From Acanthochlamys bracteata (Eukaryota; Streptophyta; Magnoliopsida; Pandanales; Velloziaceae), in NCBI GenBank assembly GCA_019914995.1, contig CM034127.1, positions 10,974,001 to 11,038,000 on the forward strand: 64,000 nucleotides of DNA, written 5' to 3'. Numbering within the stretch: position 1 is the first letter of the stretch; every line of letters starts with the position of its first letter. Shown piece by piece: positions 38,898 through 49,285 of this stretch. The notes under the pieces were generated by a model. It had not been told where the DNA came from and searched no databases. It saw only the letters and a list, made by a program, of their open reading frames with translations. Made by a program: the position numbers and the translations under genes.

Positions 38898-39299
38898 TAC
38901 TCTGCAACACAAAACAGAAATTAAATTGATCAAAACAACCATCAATCAAAACTAGAATTTACAAAGCAATTTAGTTAGTGGAAAAGGGGACTCACAAAAA
39001 AGTTGAATTGCTCCCACTTATTTCAGTCAAAGGAAAATAGACAAAGTTACCAACCACTACTCTGTGAATAACAACAATAAAAAAGAAGAATCATCAATCA
39101 ATAAAAAAAATCAAGAGAGAGAGAGAGAGTTACGGAGAGGAAAGCAAAACTTGAACAGAGCGGAGAAGGAGCGAAGCCATGCTCTTGTTCTCTTCCCTGA
39201 TTTCACTCCAAGAACAAGAACAAGTAGAATAAACAAACCTTCTTCTTCATATTGTATTCAGTCAGGTATTTATAAGCAGCGGGAAGCTTGGTTCAACCC

Positions 39300-40586
39300 G
39301 GTCCGATTACCAAATCGAACCGAACCAGACCAATAACTAACTTATCCGGTCGAGATCGGCGACCAGTTGTTTTCTTTGTCTCAGGCGAACACTGATCGCT
39401 GAAGTAACAGCAGGGAAAAGAATATTATAGAGGTTTAAGTAACCAGACTGGTCACGAGCGTATCACGTGAGACCGATTTAACGAACACGATTTGTAGTTG
39501 GTTGATCCAAGTGGGAAAAAGACATCATGAGTTAATGAGTTTCAGTCGTAGGTTGATTTGCAAACCTTTTTTTATTTTTAAGTGCACGATGAAATATAGG
39601 CAAAATATACGCCACTATAATAAATATTAAAAAACATTATCAGAAAATTTTTTAAAATGTAAATTAAAGTACCTAAAAAGAAACAGATTGTGACCGCGAA
39701 AAACGTGAACGGTTAAAATCCCTGCGACGGCATTCAATAAATCGCAGTTGATCGGATTACATAAATCTCCTGCACCACTCAGTTGAATTGTGGTGAAAAT
39801 TTTACAAGCATAAGGTTCCAAACGTATCATTTTCTTTTAGACGACTCATTCAATAAAAGATGTAACAAACCACAAAAAATTCTTAGAAGAGACAAAACTG
39901 CAAAACAATACATGATCGAAGTGATTGCAACTAATATGAATTTGATTATGTCAGTTGTTTCGCCAAGACAACTACGTGCATTCACAATAACTTCCATATA
40001 TTTAAAAGAATATACTTTATTAAATTCAGGTATTGACAATACAATCGACCAAATTTTGCATCTAATGACTAACTAAATTATACTTTGACAATAAGCAGGC
40101 AGGCTTTTTCTGAATAGACTTCATGAGAACCATGTTGAGACAAACAATAGAATCCACTAAGCAGGATACACCTCACAATCCCAGCTGTCGACAAATGAGT
40201 GGCTCTTCCAACTACTAACTTCTGCAAACTTAGAAAGAAAGTAGTTTATAGCAGTAACAAAGCATTAGGTAGGCCTGAACAAGGAGGTCCATGACTATCA
40301 TAGAGTATATTAAGATATACAATACATATACAAGACTTCAAGAATCTCATCAAAGAAAAGCAACAAGCTACTTTAGAGTAGCTATTAACCTAAATTCATC
40401 CAACAGGCTAATATGTAGGTATTGTAAGATGAAACTTCGCTCCAAGCCAAAGAACCTAGGGTACATTCGAGAGAATCATGTAACATCTTGAAAGAGGAAT
40501 TACCATTTAACATCAAAACATTAAACTTCAAAACGCTTCAAGCCTTAAAGTTTATCTGAATGCATCCAAGTGACTTGATAATTAAA
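39300..40586. other. Spacer between LEW1 promoter and snoRNA cluster
   Basis: A GA-repeat tract at about 39114-39129 lies just left of it, in the probable LEW1 leader. I see no protein gene. It would contain the 3' end of the snoRNA precursor. A lone box-C-like TGATGA on minus (about 40348-40353) has no convincing box D partner. Confidence 0.45.
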
Positions 40587-40703
40587 AATCTCAGATATCC
40601 AAGGAAGGATTGAGCAGCATAAACTCTCAAGCCTGGCAAAGGCGAAAGCTCTCAGGCAGCCAGGGTGAATTAGAAACAAGCCTTCACTGGCATTATCACT
40701 GGC
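40587..40703 (-). ncRNA. U14: U14 box C/D snoRNA, diverged copy (A)
   Basis: On the minus strand this reads box C GTGATAA (40693-40699), box D' CTGA (40652-40655), then the U14 guide CCTTCCTTGGATAT and box D CTGA (40591-40594). The guide is complementary to 18S rRNA ATCCAAGGAAGG. It is a clear relative of the copy 225 bp to the right, sharing AAGGCTTGTTTCTAATTC and GCTTTCGCCT. It differs in the 18S-pairing domain A (ATTCACCCT instead of ATTCGCAGT), in box C (one change) and next to box D. Domain A is the part that pairs with the 5' region of 18S during processing, so this copy may be impaired. Confidence 0.8.
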
Positions 40704-40811
40704 AAAAACTCAGCAGTGTGATTATTAAAGCAACTAACCCACAAGAAACTAGCAAAATGTAGCAAACTTCTAAAATAATAATATTTCAAGTCTGAATGAT
40801 ATATAAACCAA

Positions 40812-40928
40812 AATCTCAGACATCCAAGGAAGGATTGAGCAGCATAAGCTCTCCAGCCTGGCGGAGGCGAAAGCTCTCAGTCGGCCACTGCGAATTAGAA
40901 ACAAGCCTTCAACAGTATCATCATTGAC
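40812..40928 (-). ncRNA. U14: U14 box C/D snoRNA (copy B)
   Basis: Full set of U14 features on minus: box C ATGATGA (40918-40924), domain A ATTCGCAGT (about 40886-40894), complementary to 18S ACTGCGAAT, D' CTGA (40877-40880), guide CCTTCCTTGGATGT, complementary to 18S ACATCCAAGGAAGG, and box D CTGA (40816-40819). U14 is required for early 18S rRNA cleavages and directs 2'-O-methylation of a cytidine in that 18S segment (C462 in human, C414 in yeast). Plant U14 genes usually occur in clusters, as here. Confidence 0.92.
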
Positions 40929-41052
40929 AAAAAAACCAATTTTAAAAAGAAAATAGCAGAAGGTTGCAAAAAATGAGCTAACTATAACATTCTTCACCCG
41001 ATTTCAAGAATTTAAAAAACAAAAAAGGAAAATTAAACAACATGTGTTCTCC

Positions 41053-41124
41053 AGCTCAGAAGAACATAATAATCACTGTAACAGCTCATATGTCGAGACA
41101 TGAGATGAAATCTTCATCATAGCT
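41053..41124 (-). ncRNA. Box C/D snoRNA, target not recognised
   Basis: Perfect box C ATGATGA (41114-41120) and box D CTGA (41056-41059) about 60 bases apart on minus, closed by a short terminal stem (TTAGC with GCTGG, including wobble pairs). The sequence before box D (GATTATTATGTTCTT) and the middle (CTCATGTCTCGACATATGAG, itself partly self-complementary) match no rRNA stretch I remember. It may guide another RNA or an rRNA site I do not know. Confidence 0.7.
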
Positions 41125-41256
41125 AACACCAATAGAGCCATTAGCTAAGTAAAAGTCACAAGATCAATATATACACAAAACACTCAGCACAAAAGTTAAA
41201 ACTCCGAGAAAATGATGGATAAAAGAATAAAGAGCAATAACACTACTCTTGGATAT

Positions 41257-41333
41257 AGGCATCAGTAAATAAGCGGAGAAGTTGTCCACACAGCTATTTC
41301 AGTGTGTAGGATAAGATTCTACATCATATGCCA
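41257..41333 (-). ncRNA. Box C/D snoRNA with two probable 25S rRNA guides
   Basis: On minus: stem GGCAT, box C ATGATGT (41321-41327), guide CTTATCCTACACA before D' CTGA (41299-41302), guide CTTCTCCGCTTATTTA before D CTGA (41262-41265), stem ATGCC. The D' guide is complementary to GTGTAGGATAAG of 25S rRNA. The D guide is complementary, with mismatches, to the AATAAGCGGAG segment near the 5' end of 25S. Two rRNA matches next to two D boxes plus a perfect 5-bp closing stem make this a strong call. I do not know its standard name. Confidence 0.82.
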
Positions 41334-41460
41334 GTCAATCAATCCAAAACCAAGAAAACACAAGCACACACGTTGATTTCTTAGGTCAATATAGTTGAAC
41401 TGTAGAGCTACCTCTAATACAAGATCATTGTTCATATTCATGATTATCTGCATTTATAAG

Positions 41461-41582
41461 AACAATTACAGAAGGGCTGGAACAGCAACTTAATAGCATC
41501 GATAAGGTATCAACAAATAAGATGAGAATTAAATCCACATATACTGTTCTGGGCTTAAGAAGGTTGTCATCAATAACATTAC
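41461..41582 (-). ncRNA. Weak box C/D snoRNA candidate
   Basis: A good box C TTGATGA (about 41568-41574) and a variant box D CTGT (41467-41470) are bracketed by a 9-bp stem (AAGAGTAAT with ATTGTTCTT, two wobble pairs). The non-canonical D box and the lack of a recognised target keep confidence low; position and strand inside the cluster support it. Confidence 0.35.
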
Positions 41583-41929
41583 TCTTAGATTAAGAGTTGC
41601 ACAGATCTTGTACTCCTAACTAATACGTTTGCTTTTCTCTAATCAAAATATCAGTTGGACCATTTGACACCAAAGCAACATTAAGCAAATGCAGTGGGCT
41701 GGTAAGCCAACTATCTCACTATATGCACCCATTCTAACTACTCAGAAACAATCCTGAGTTGCTGGTAAAATAAGTGCAAAAAATCCCAGTTTACTATAGA
41801 AATTCCTATACATGAATCTCTATTCTGCCAACATAAACAGAGGAAAGAAGAAAATCTTTCACTTTCACGATGTGAATTACCAAAGTATAAAGGAAAACAT
41901 CTGAAAACATTTGTGCTTTCAGCATTATA

Positions 41930-42008
41930 ATTGCTCAGAAGAATGAAAAAGAATCACAGACACATCTCAGATGTCCAGACATAAGTTTATCACATCTTCA
42001 TCACAGCA
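41930..42008 (-). ncRNA. Box C/D snoRNA with probable 18S rRNA guide
   Basis: On minus: stem TGCT, box C GTGATGA (41998-42004), guide CTTATGTCTGGACAT before D' CTGA (41967-41970), a C'-like TGATTC, then D CTGA (41934-41937) followed by AGCA, which pairs with TGCT. The D' guide matches 18S GTCCAGACATA over 11 bases, with one mismatch closer to D'. Five bases from D' it points to the first C of GGUCCAGAC as the methylation site. The D guide was not matched. Confidence 0.75.
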
Positions 42009-42101
42009 GGAAGAGTAAAATCACACCAAACAAAATTTTAAGAAAGAAAAACATAAACGAAACAAATGTTTACTTCAATTTGGAAAGAAAAATCAGATAT
42101 C

Positions 42102-42199
42102 CTCTCAGTTGCAATCCATGAAGGACCGCAGAAATTTGCAGACATTCAACACGGCATCAGGTTCTGACCGCCCGTCTGCTTCGTTTCTCGTCATTGAAG
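42102..42199 (-). ncRNA. U43-like box C/D snoRNA
   Basis: On minus: ATCCTT stem, box C ATGACGA (42188-42194), guide AGACGGGCGGT directly before a D' box CAGA, and box D CTGA (42104-42107) followed by GAGGAT, which closes the stem. The guide is complementary to ACCGCCCGTC near the 3' end of 18S rRNA, the same site used by human U43 (SNORD43, 18S C1703), which also has a CAGA-type D'. The second guide (TCATGGATTGCAA before D) was not assigned. It is the promoter-proximal member of the cluster. Confidence 0.82.
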
Positions 42200-42284
42200 G
42201 ATGTAACTAACAAAAATTTTTAACCAGAAACAATATCAATTGAAGAATTAAGAGAGTGAAGAAGAAGCAGAGGACAGCCGCAAG

Positions 42285-42430
42285 AACGAAGAGAGAAAGA
42301 GAGAAGGGCGGACTTAAATAATAATCTCCCCTCCCCTAAACCCTAATGGACCGTGCAGAACTAGCTGTTAATTGGGCTCCTGTAGGTCTTACTGGGATTT
42401 AAATAAAGCTTTGGAGGCCCAATATCTGAG
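42285..42430 (-). promoter_or_regulatory. snoRNA-cluster promoter: telo-box plus site II elements
   Basis: Reading minus from the right: ATTGGGCC (42416-42423), AGCCCAAT (about 42371-42378), telo-box TTAGGGTTTAGGG (about 42334-42346), a TATA-like TATTTAAG (about 42312-42320) and a CT-rich leader (about 42285-42306). Telo-box with site II is the established promoter signature of plant ribosomal-protein and snoRNA genes. It sits 90-200 bp before the first snoRNA on the same strand and has no protein gene to serve in that direction before LEW1. Confidence 0.8.
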
Positions 42431-42753
42431 TAGGTGTTCTTTCTATAATATTGTTCTTTTGTTCCAAACTCGACAAGAAATTTAAACTTTTAAAAGGTAA
42501 GTTGATTCTTTTAAGAAGCCATTTTAGATCGAAAAGCTCTAAACTAAAGTATTAAGATTGATTTTGACGGGGAGAGAAAGTAATATTGATAAGACCTTTC
42601 GTCAAAAGTCAAGACCTTCAACTATCTCCTAGCTGAAGTCTTTACATAAAACCTGACCAACATGTATCTAATGTAATCGAGTCTTCTCTACATTCTAAAG
42701 TCTAAACGCCTTCAACTTTTTCTTGACTTTTCTGACACAACCAACTGACCCAT

Positions 42754-44462
42754 TTACGGATTTACCAACTCAACATTTCCATTCTTCTCCTGACCTTCAA
42801 CATCATGAACACCATCCATCTCCTTTTCCTTCTTTCCGAACAACTCCTCCATCTCCTCGAGACTCCTTCCTCTGGTCTCCGGCAAGAAAACGTAAAAGAA
42901 AACCCACCCCATCGCCGCAATCCCAGCGTAAAGAAAGAAGCTGCCGGAGATACTAATCGCCTTATACAACGATATGAAGCTCATTGTGATCGTTCCACTC
43001 ATCACCCGATTCATCGCTGTTCCTAGACTGCAACCTTGCGCTCTGAGACGAAGCGGAAAAATCTCCGAGCTGTACACCCATGCTATCGGTCCCAGACCGA
43101 TAGAAAACGATCCCACGAAGGATAAAACAGTTGCGATACTGAGAGCCACTGCCCATGTAAGCTTCTCATCTACATGGTTCTTCTGGTTCTTGTCGATCAT
43201 TAATAACCCCAATGCAAGTCCTAGAAGAGAGATAACCATGCCGCCGGCGCTGCTGAGAAGCAGAGGTCGCCGGCCGACACGGTCAAGAAAGAATGTAGCA
43301 ATTAGGATGAAAACTGTTTTGGTGAAACCAACTGCAATGGTAGCACCTAGCTTCTGGTGATTGTTGCGTAGGCCAGCTTTCTCGAACACTCGAGGGCTGT
43401 AGAGAACAACAGAGTCGATACCGGAAGCCTGCTGGAAAAATTGTAAGCCTAACGCTGCTATGAGAATACGGCGAACAGTCGGTGTGGGAGTTATCAGCAA
43501 CTCTTTCCATACGCCTTCTCCACGGTTAGGTTTAGGTAACGAAACTACCTCATCGTTGCAGTCATCAGGAATGCCTGCAGCGGATTTGATCTCTGCGAGA
43601 CGAGATTCCGCTTCTTCTAACGTATCGGAAGTTTTAGCAAGAACACGACGGGCTTCACCGAGCCGACCTTGCATGACAAGCCACCTTGGTGATTCAGGCA
43701 TCACTAGAACTCCTGCTGCAAGGAAGACCGGTGGAATTGCGCCAGCACCGAACATAAGCCTCCAGTTTATGTTTTCAGGCAAACCTGCGAAAGCGAAGTT
43801 GGATACGTAGCCAAGTAGAACGCCGGAATTGATAAACACTTCAGGGAACGAAGTAAGAAATCCTCGAGATGAAGCTGGAGAAACTTCAGCTGTGTAGACG
43901 GGGGCAATCATGAGCGCATAGCCAACGCCGATTCCTGCAATAAAGCGGCCGATCATGAGGACAGCGTAGTTGGGAGCCAGAGCCATTGTGACAGCGCCTA
44001 CGAAAAAAATCGCAGCTGCAAAAATTATTGTTTTTCTCCGGCCAAGCCAATCTGAAGTCCGGCCGGCTGCTAAAGAACCGATTAGAGAGTAGAGGTTGAT
44101 GATTCCGGCGAGAATTTCTAGCTCAGTGTCACTAATGTGTAAGCTGTCTTTGAGAAACACTGCTGCTCCGCTCACCACTGCTATGTCTGATCAATATAAA
44201 CAAGAATTTTAGAAGAAAACAAAAAACTAATGCATATATATGTAAAGAATGAATGGAGGATATTGAAGTACTTGAATTTTTTTTTACCATAGCCTAAAAG
44301 GATTGATGTCATAGAAGCAAGCACAGCACAACCGAAGGCATACTTGTTCGTTCTTGGCTTCTTCAATATCTGCTGTGCCATGGCTGGATTATTATCGCTA
44401 CTGTGCTCAACCAAAGTTTCAGTGGCTCGATTGTTGTTGAGCTTCATAGCCTCGCTAGACAC
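42754..44462 (-). CDS. PLT: Polyol/monosaccharide transporter (PLT5-like), MFS
   Basis: H+-coupled polyol or cyclitol transporter of the MFS sugar-porter family, plasma membrane, 535 residues. Exons on minus are 44462-44288 and 44186-42754, split after the first-helix codons for ILLGY, the conserved intron place. Twelve membrane segments are expected. Family motifs seen: DWLGRRKT (loop 2-3), PESPRWLV (after TM6), LQFFQQASGIDSVVLYSP (TM7, sugar contact), DRVGRRPLLL (loop 8-9), PETRGRSLEEMEE (after TM12). The C-tail is acidic and polar. The nearest well-known relative is Arabidopsis PMT5/PLT5, a broad polyol and myo-inositol transporter; actual substrate is inferred. Confidence 0.93.
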
Positions 44463-44499
44463 AAGAGAACAATAGCAACTAGCAAAGAAAGCAATATAT

Positions 44500-47400
44500 G
44501 AAAGAAATTAATAGCTTGACGACGTTAATTACGTGATGGAAATGGAAGAAGATTTACAAATGTGTGATGTGAGGAGTTTTTCCAATTCCATCAGCATGAA
44601 AATTTGGTTTTAAGCTGGTTTCTGGTTTGTGTTCTGTTGCTGCTTTTAATGCTGTAGAATTATGTATTGACCAACAAGGACGGGGAGCTTGGAGTCAAGA
44701 GAGAAAATTCAAAGCTGTGACCATCAGAAATCAGATACAGCATACTCATTGTTGTTATCTATCTATCTATCCATGTACTTGAATTATATATATTTCCTAC
44801 TTTGTTACTGCCATGCGGGTTCAGATCTTTCAATCTGAGCTCAGTAAACCTCATTAATGTCTTGACAAATAATTTGAATCAATTATTTATAGTCCTCTTA
44901 TATTTAGGACTCGTTTCAATTAGTATGAAATTGACTTTTGCGGAAAGAAGTTCCGTGAAAGTAAATTCCGTAAAAAATAACATTCGACAAAAATAGAATT
45001 AGAGATGACGATATAGGATGGGATCTAAATTTTTAATTCAAAATTAATCTATTCAATTTGGATTAAAATTGATAATTTTGATATATATAAATTTATGATT
45101 TGAGTTACAATTAAAATCGATTATTAAATAGATCGATCTAAACTAATCTATTAATTCAAATTGTTATTTCTAAAAAGAACAATCTTTCCGATTTTCTCTT
45201 ATTGTATAATAAAATTTTGACAACGACAAAAAAAATTGATAATAATAAGTAATAAATTATTATAATTATATTGTATTATAATTAATAATTTATTTTTAGA
45301 ATTATAAAATAGTATAAAATAAAAATTATAATATCATCGAAAGTATTACCGTATAGGTGTTAACGGTGAGTTTGAATTTTATAGAAAGATTTTTGTCAAA
45401 ATTTTATCAGCTAACTATATTTATAAAAAAATTTATCAAAAGTATTGCTATATATATATTATCATAAATTTCAGCTATCACCATATATTTTAAAATAAAC
45501 AATAAAAATAAAATATTTTTAAAATATTCTAAGGATGGATAAAAATATTAAGAAATGCACATTTTTAAGGACACTCATCGGATCTATTCAACAAGAATAT
45601 CGCACAATATTCATTCTAACTGATTTTATAATTTTACTCAAATTTAAAAAATATAGAAATAAAATTAATAATTCTAATTATTAATAGATGGATCTAAATT
45701 TGATCCGATTATTGAATAAGTTGGATTAAAATTGACAATTTGATCCGTATAAATTTATAAAATGGGTTATGATTAAATAAATTTGATCTGATTATTAAGT
45801 AAGTAGATTTAAAAGCGACACCAATTAAATTGTCACTGCTAAATAGAGTTGGGAGTGATATAAAATAGGTAAATAAAAATTTGAAATAAAACTTTGATTA
45901 AGTAATATTTAGTTTGAAAGTAAAAGTAAAGTTTGAAATGGTAACTAAAATAGGTGAAGTGTCAAGCTCAAATTTAAAAAAAAAATAAATTGAATTCGGT
46001 GGTAGTTGAAATATGTGAGATGGAATGGCAGTAGAATATCCGGAAAACATTATGAAAATTAAAACATGAGATATTTGGAATTGGAGTTTTATGGGCTTAA
46101 CAGTTTTTGTTTGTAAGAAAATATTATGATAAAGAAAACGTACTAAACTTTTAATTAGGTAGAACTTAGTTTTGCATTTAAAGCAATACTTTTTTGTGAG
46201 TGAACTACTAGCATCTTTGATACATGTAAGTATAGGAAATGCGATAATGGCACTTTCTTTTTTAAGACTATTTCGAGCACTCCATACTTAGTTTTTGAAT
46301 GTTGAGATCTTAAACTCTGATTTTTACGATTAAATATATAAAATTAAGAGTTAAAAATATATTGACAGAAACTTTAGTTCAATTGAATTATAAATCGATT
46401 ATCATCTAATCATTTGCAATTAATTTGATCGATGACATCAACCCTACAGTTGTGTGAATTTAGATTCCAACCAAATAAGAAAGTTCAATTTCTGTATAGT
46501 GAATCTGTTCTTAACAAAGTAGTAGCTTGGTTGAGATTGAAGAACTCGGTAGAATAATTAAAATCAATGCGTAACAAATTATACTGAGCAGATGCATAGA
46601 TAATTTTCAGTGAACATCTTATAGAGATATTTGGGAGTTATTTGAAAAGCATTTTTTTAAAATAAAAAATATTTTATTCTATTTAAAAAATAAATTATAT
46701 TTTTATATACAAAATAATAGAAATAAATAATACTATAATTTTATTACGTAAATTTTTTATATATTTTTTAAATTTTATAAAAAATTATTGAAAAATATAA
46801 ACTAAAAAATAAAAAAAACTAGTTTTTTGAAATGGAATGTCAAAATAATCCTATATAACATAACCAAATGGTAGAAATCTAGTTTACCGTCTAGGCTGTT
46901 GAAAATAGCGAGTGTATTTAGTTATCGATAAACGCAGCGAAAATATAAAATACATTCAAGGATTTTATGTAAGCAATACGATAATTGAGACAAGAGCAAG
47001 ACAATCACAAAGACAAGAAATTTACGTGAAAAAAAAATAAGAAAAATATTACGAAAAAACAAATTAGTTTTCAAGAAAATCACTAAACCAAAGTAATTAT
47101 AAATTTTTATGTTACACTTTAAATAGAAAATCTCAGTAAAATATTTTATTTATATCTCTCACACTTGATGTGAGAATGTTCCTTTCTCATTGCCTATTTT
47201 TCAAACAAATGGCTCTCATTTATATATATATAATGCTCTAAAAAAACTTTTGAACTTTTAAATTTTTTGGATTTGATTCGTCTTTCTTTATCTTTAGCAT
47301 TCCAATATAAATATACATTTAACTTATTATATTATAATGAACTATTAATTTATATAATGATTTTATAATTCTAACATAGGCTTGCTAATGCATGAATGTG

Positions 47401-49285
47401 ACGAAAACAAAACACCCGGTAAGAACTAATAACATTTTCCTGGATTCCTGTTCTGGACAATTGATTTTGTTGATAAACACTTATATTGATCATAATAACA
47501 TCGGAGATTCTGTTGTTTGAATTTCACTTGCCTAAACTCAAACCAAATTATTAGGAACAACAGCCAACAGTTTCTTCAATGTAGAAGAGAAGTTAAAATA
47601 AAATAAAATAAATAAAATATAAATAAATTGTATATTATAAAAATTATTATATCTATAATTTTTTAAGTACAAAAATAAGTTTGCTTTCTTAAAGTTTTAA
47701 TATAAATTTTTTTTTTATTTAAATTATTTTAAGTACTCTCAAATGAATCTTATGTATCTCGGCTCATCTCGTTTCTACAGAACTCAAAAGTATAGCATTG
47801 TTTTTACTCTTTCTTAAAACATCAATAGTAGCCTTCCATGTTTGTTCCATGGTGGTAATCTAATTAGTTCGAGTATTAAGAATGTTTTATCAGTATAGTA
47901 TATTGGTTAAAAAAATTTCGTATATGAGCCTAATCGGAATTTCCGTAGTGAAACTTAAAAAATAAGTTGACAGGTAGATGAGAGGTTTTAGCTTCTCCAT
48001 GAAGAAGCACATTACTCAGCTTTGAAATTTCATAACAATTGAGTCGAGTCATTCAGAATCTTCCACATAAGTAGATAGTTTTTACTTTAGAGAATTGCAT
48101 AATTGTTCCTATCTGAATTAGTTTAGGATCTTTTTTCTTCTTGCAGTTCATATTTTCCGAAGCAGAACCATTTACAGTGTGCTAGTTTTAAAGTGAAACT
48201 AAATTATTAGGATATTAGTTATTAAAAATAGTGTTATAAAAGTTAAGTTTTTTATTTTTTTCAGAAAAAATGAATCGAAGTGATATTTTGTATTTTTTTG
48301 TGTAGCTAAAAATTAGTCAAAAATAAATTTTTATTGAAAAATATTAAAAATAAATACATTTTTAATGAAAAAAATTAAAGTACTTGTAAGACAACAAAAA
48401 ATATTACAATTTTGATGGTTTGACTCTTCTTTCCACTACAAAAAATTCCAAATCTCACAAATCACTATCCACTACATTATTAATTTGGACCATAACAATA
48501 TCGCTGCAAAATATTTCAACCCTCGTGCAGAGAGAATATTTGCAAAAAGTGTTTAAATGCAACTAGACGTATAGAATCATTTTTCTGTCTCATAGGATTT
48601 TCAAATGGGACCGTTTTCTTCGAGTCCAGCCGTATCAACTACAGAGTGATATGCATGACTGAAAACAACACGGCCGATTCAATCATACCTCCCTTACTTT
48701 GCTTGAAAAATAAATTCTAAAAAACAATTATTTAACCAAAATTTGTTTAAATAAATTTTTTTATACAAGATTAATTTGTTGCCAAAAAAAAGTGAATTTT
48801 AAATAAAATTAAAATGCCCTTAAAGAAAAATATGAAAGAATAAAACTAACTTTTTTTTTAACGTGGAAAGAGATTTGTCATCAACTTTTGGAACGAAAGG
48901 AAAAGCTGTTGTCATGAGTCAACATTGATGGCTTACTTAAGGTAGTGGATTATTTTGGGCGAACCTTTCTAAATCAATAATTTGGTGATTTTGTCCCACG
49001 TCTTTGTTTTTTATGTTATATTTTAATTCAGTTCAAGACTTTTAATTTTTTTATTTTGAATAAAACAGAGAGATAAATGAGCTTTAGCAAATCGTGAAAG
49101 CAATTAACACAACTTAAATCCAGCCGATTTTTTTATCTGTTAACTAGAAACATACTGAAAATAAATGTAGAGCATTCCAACTAGAAACACTGCGCAATCA
49201 GTATCACCAAAGTAATAAAAATTGGGTCAATCTTTGACATGCTTAAACAATTGCTACACCTTCAACAAATGACATTGATCACCTG
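44500..49285. other. 4.8-kb AT-rich gene-free stretch between the two transporters
   Basis: No gene recognised on either strand. It contains a TCTA microsatellite (about 44758-44772), TA runs (about 45453, 47220) and two diverged copies of a motif described separately. The first few hundred bases are the upstream region of the first polyol transporter. Nothing resembling a transposon coding region is visible. Confidence 0.5.
45019..45815 (+). repeat. Two diverged direct copies of an AT-rich unit
   Basis: About 120-130 bp beginning GGATCTAAATTT and containing GGATTAAAATTGA, TATAAATTTAT and a GGTTA-like end occur at about 45019-45141 and again at about 45686-45815. The copies are clearly related but well diverged, so this is an old duplication or two members of a small repeat family. 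Confidence 0.45.

Noticed and set aside
40321-40353. Another box C/D snoRNA starting at the TGATGA near 40350
   Set aside because: No CTGA within the usual distance and no closing stem, so not counted.
40587-40928. Two related units read as a CRISPR-like or satellite array
   Set aside because: Only two copies, each with snoRNA boxes and rRNA complementarity; they are U14 genes.
41641-41770. H/ACA snoRNA in the cluster
   Set aside because: A hairpin (ACTCAGG...CCTGAGT) is visible but no convincing H box or ACA end at the right spacing.
42723-43810. Long plus-strand ORFs opposite the first polyol transporter
   Set aside because: They are antisense shadows of a GC-richer coding exon with clear transporter motifs on minus.
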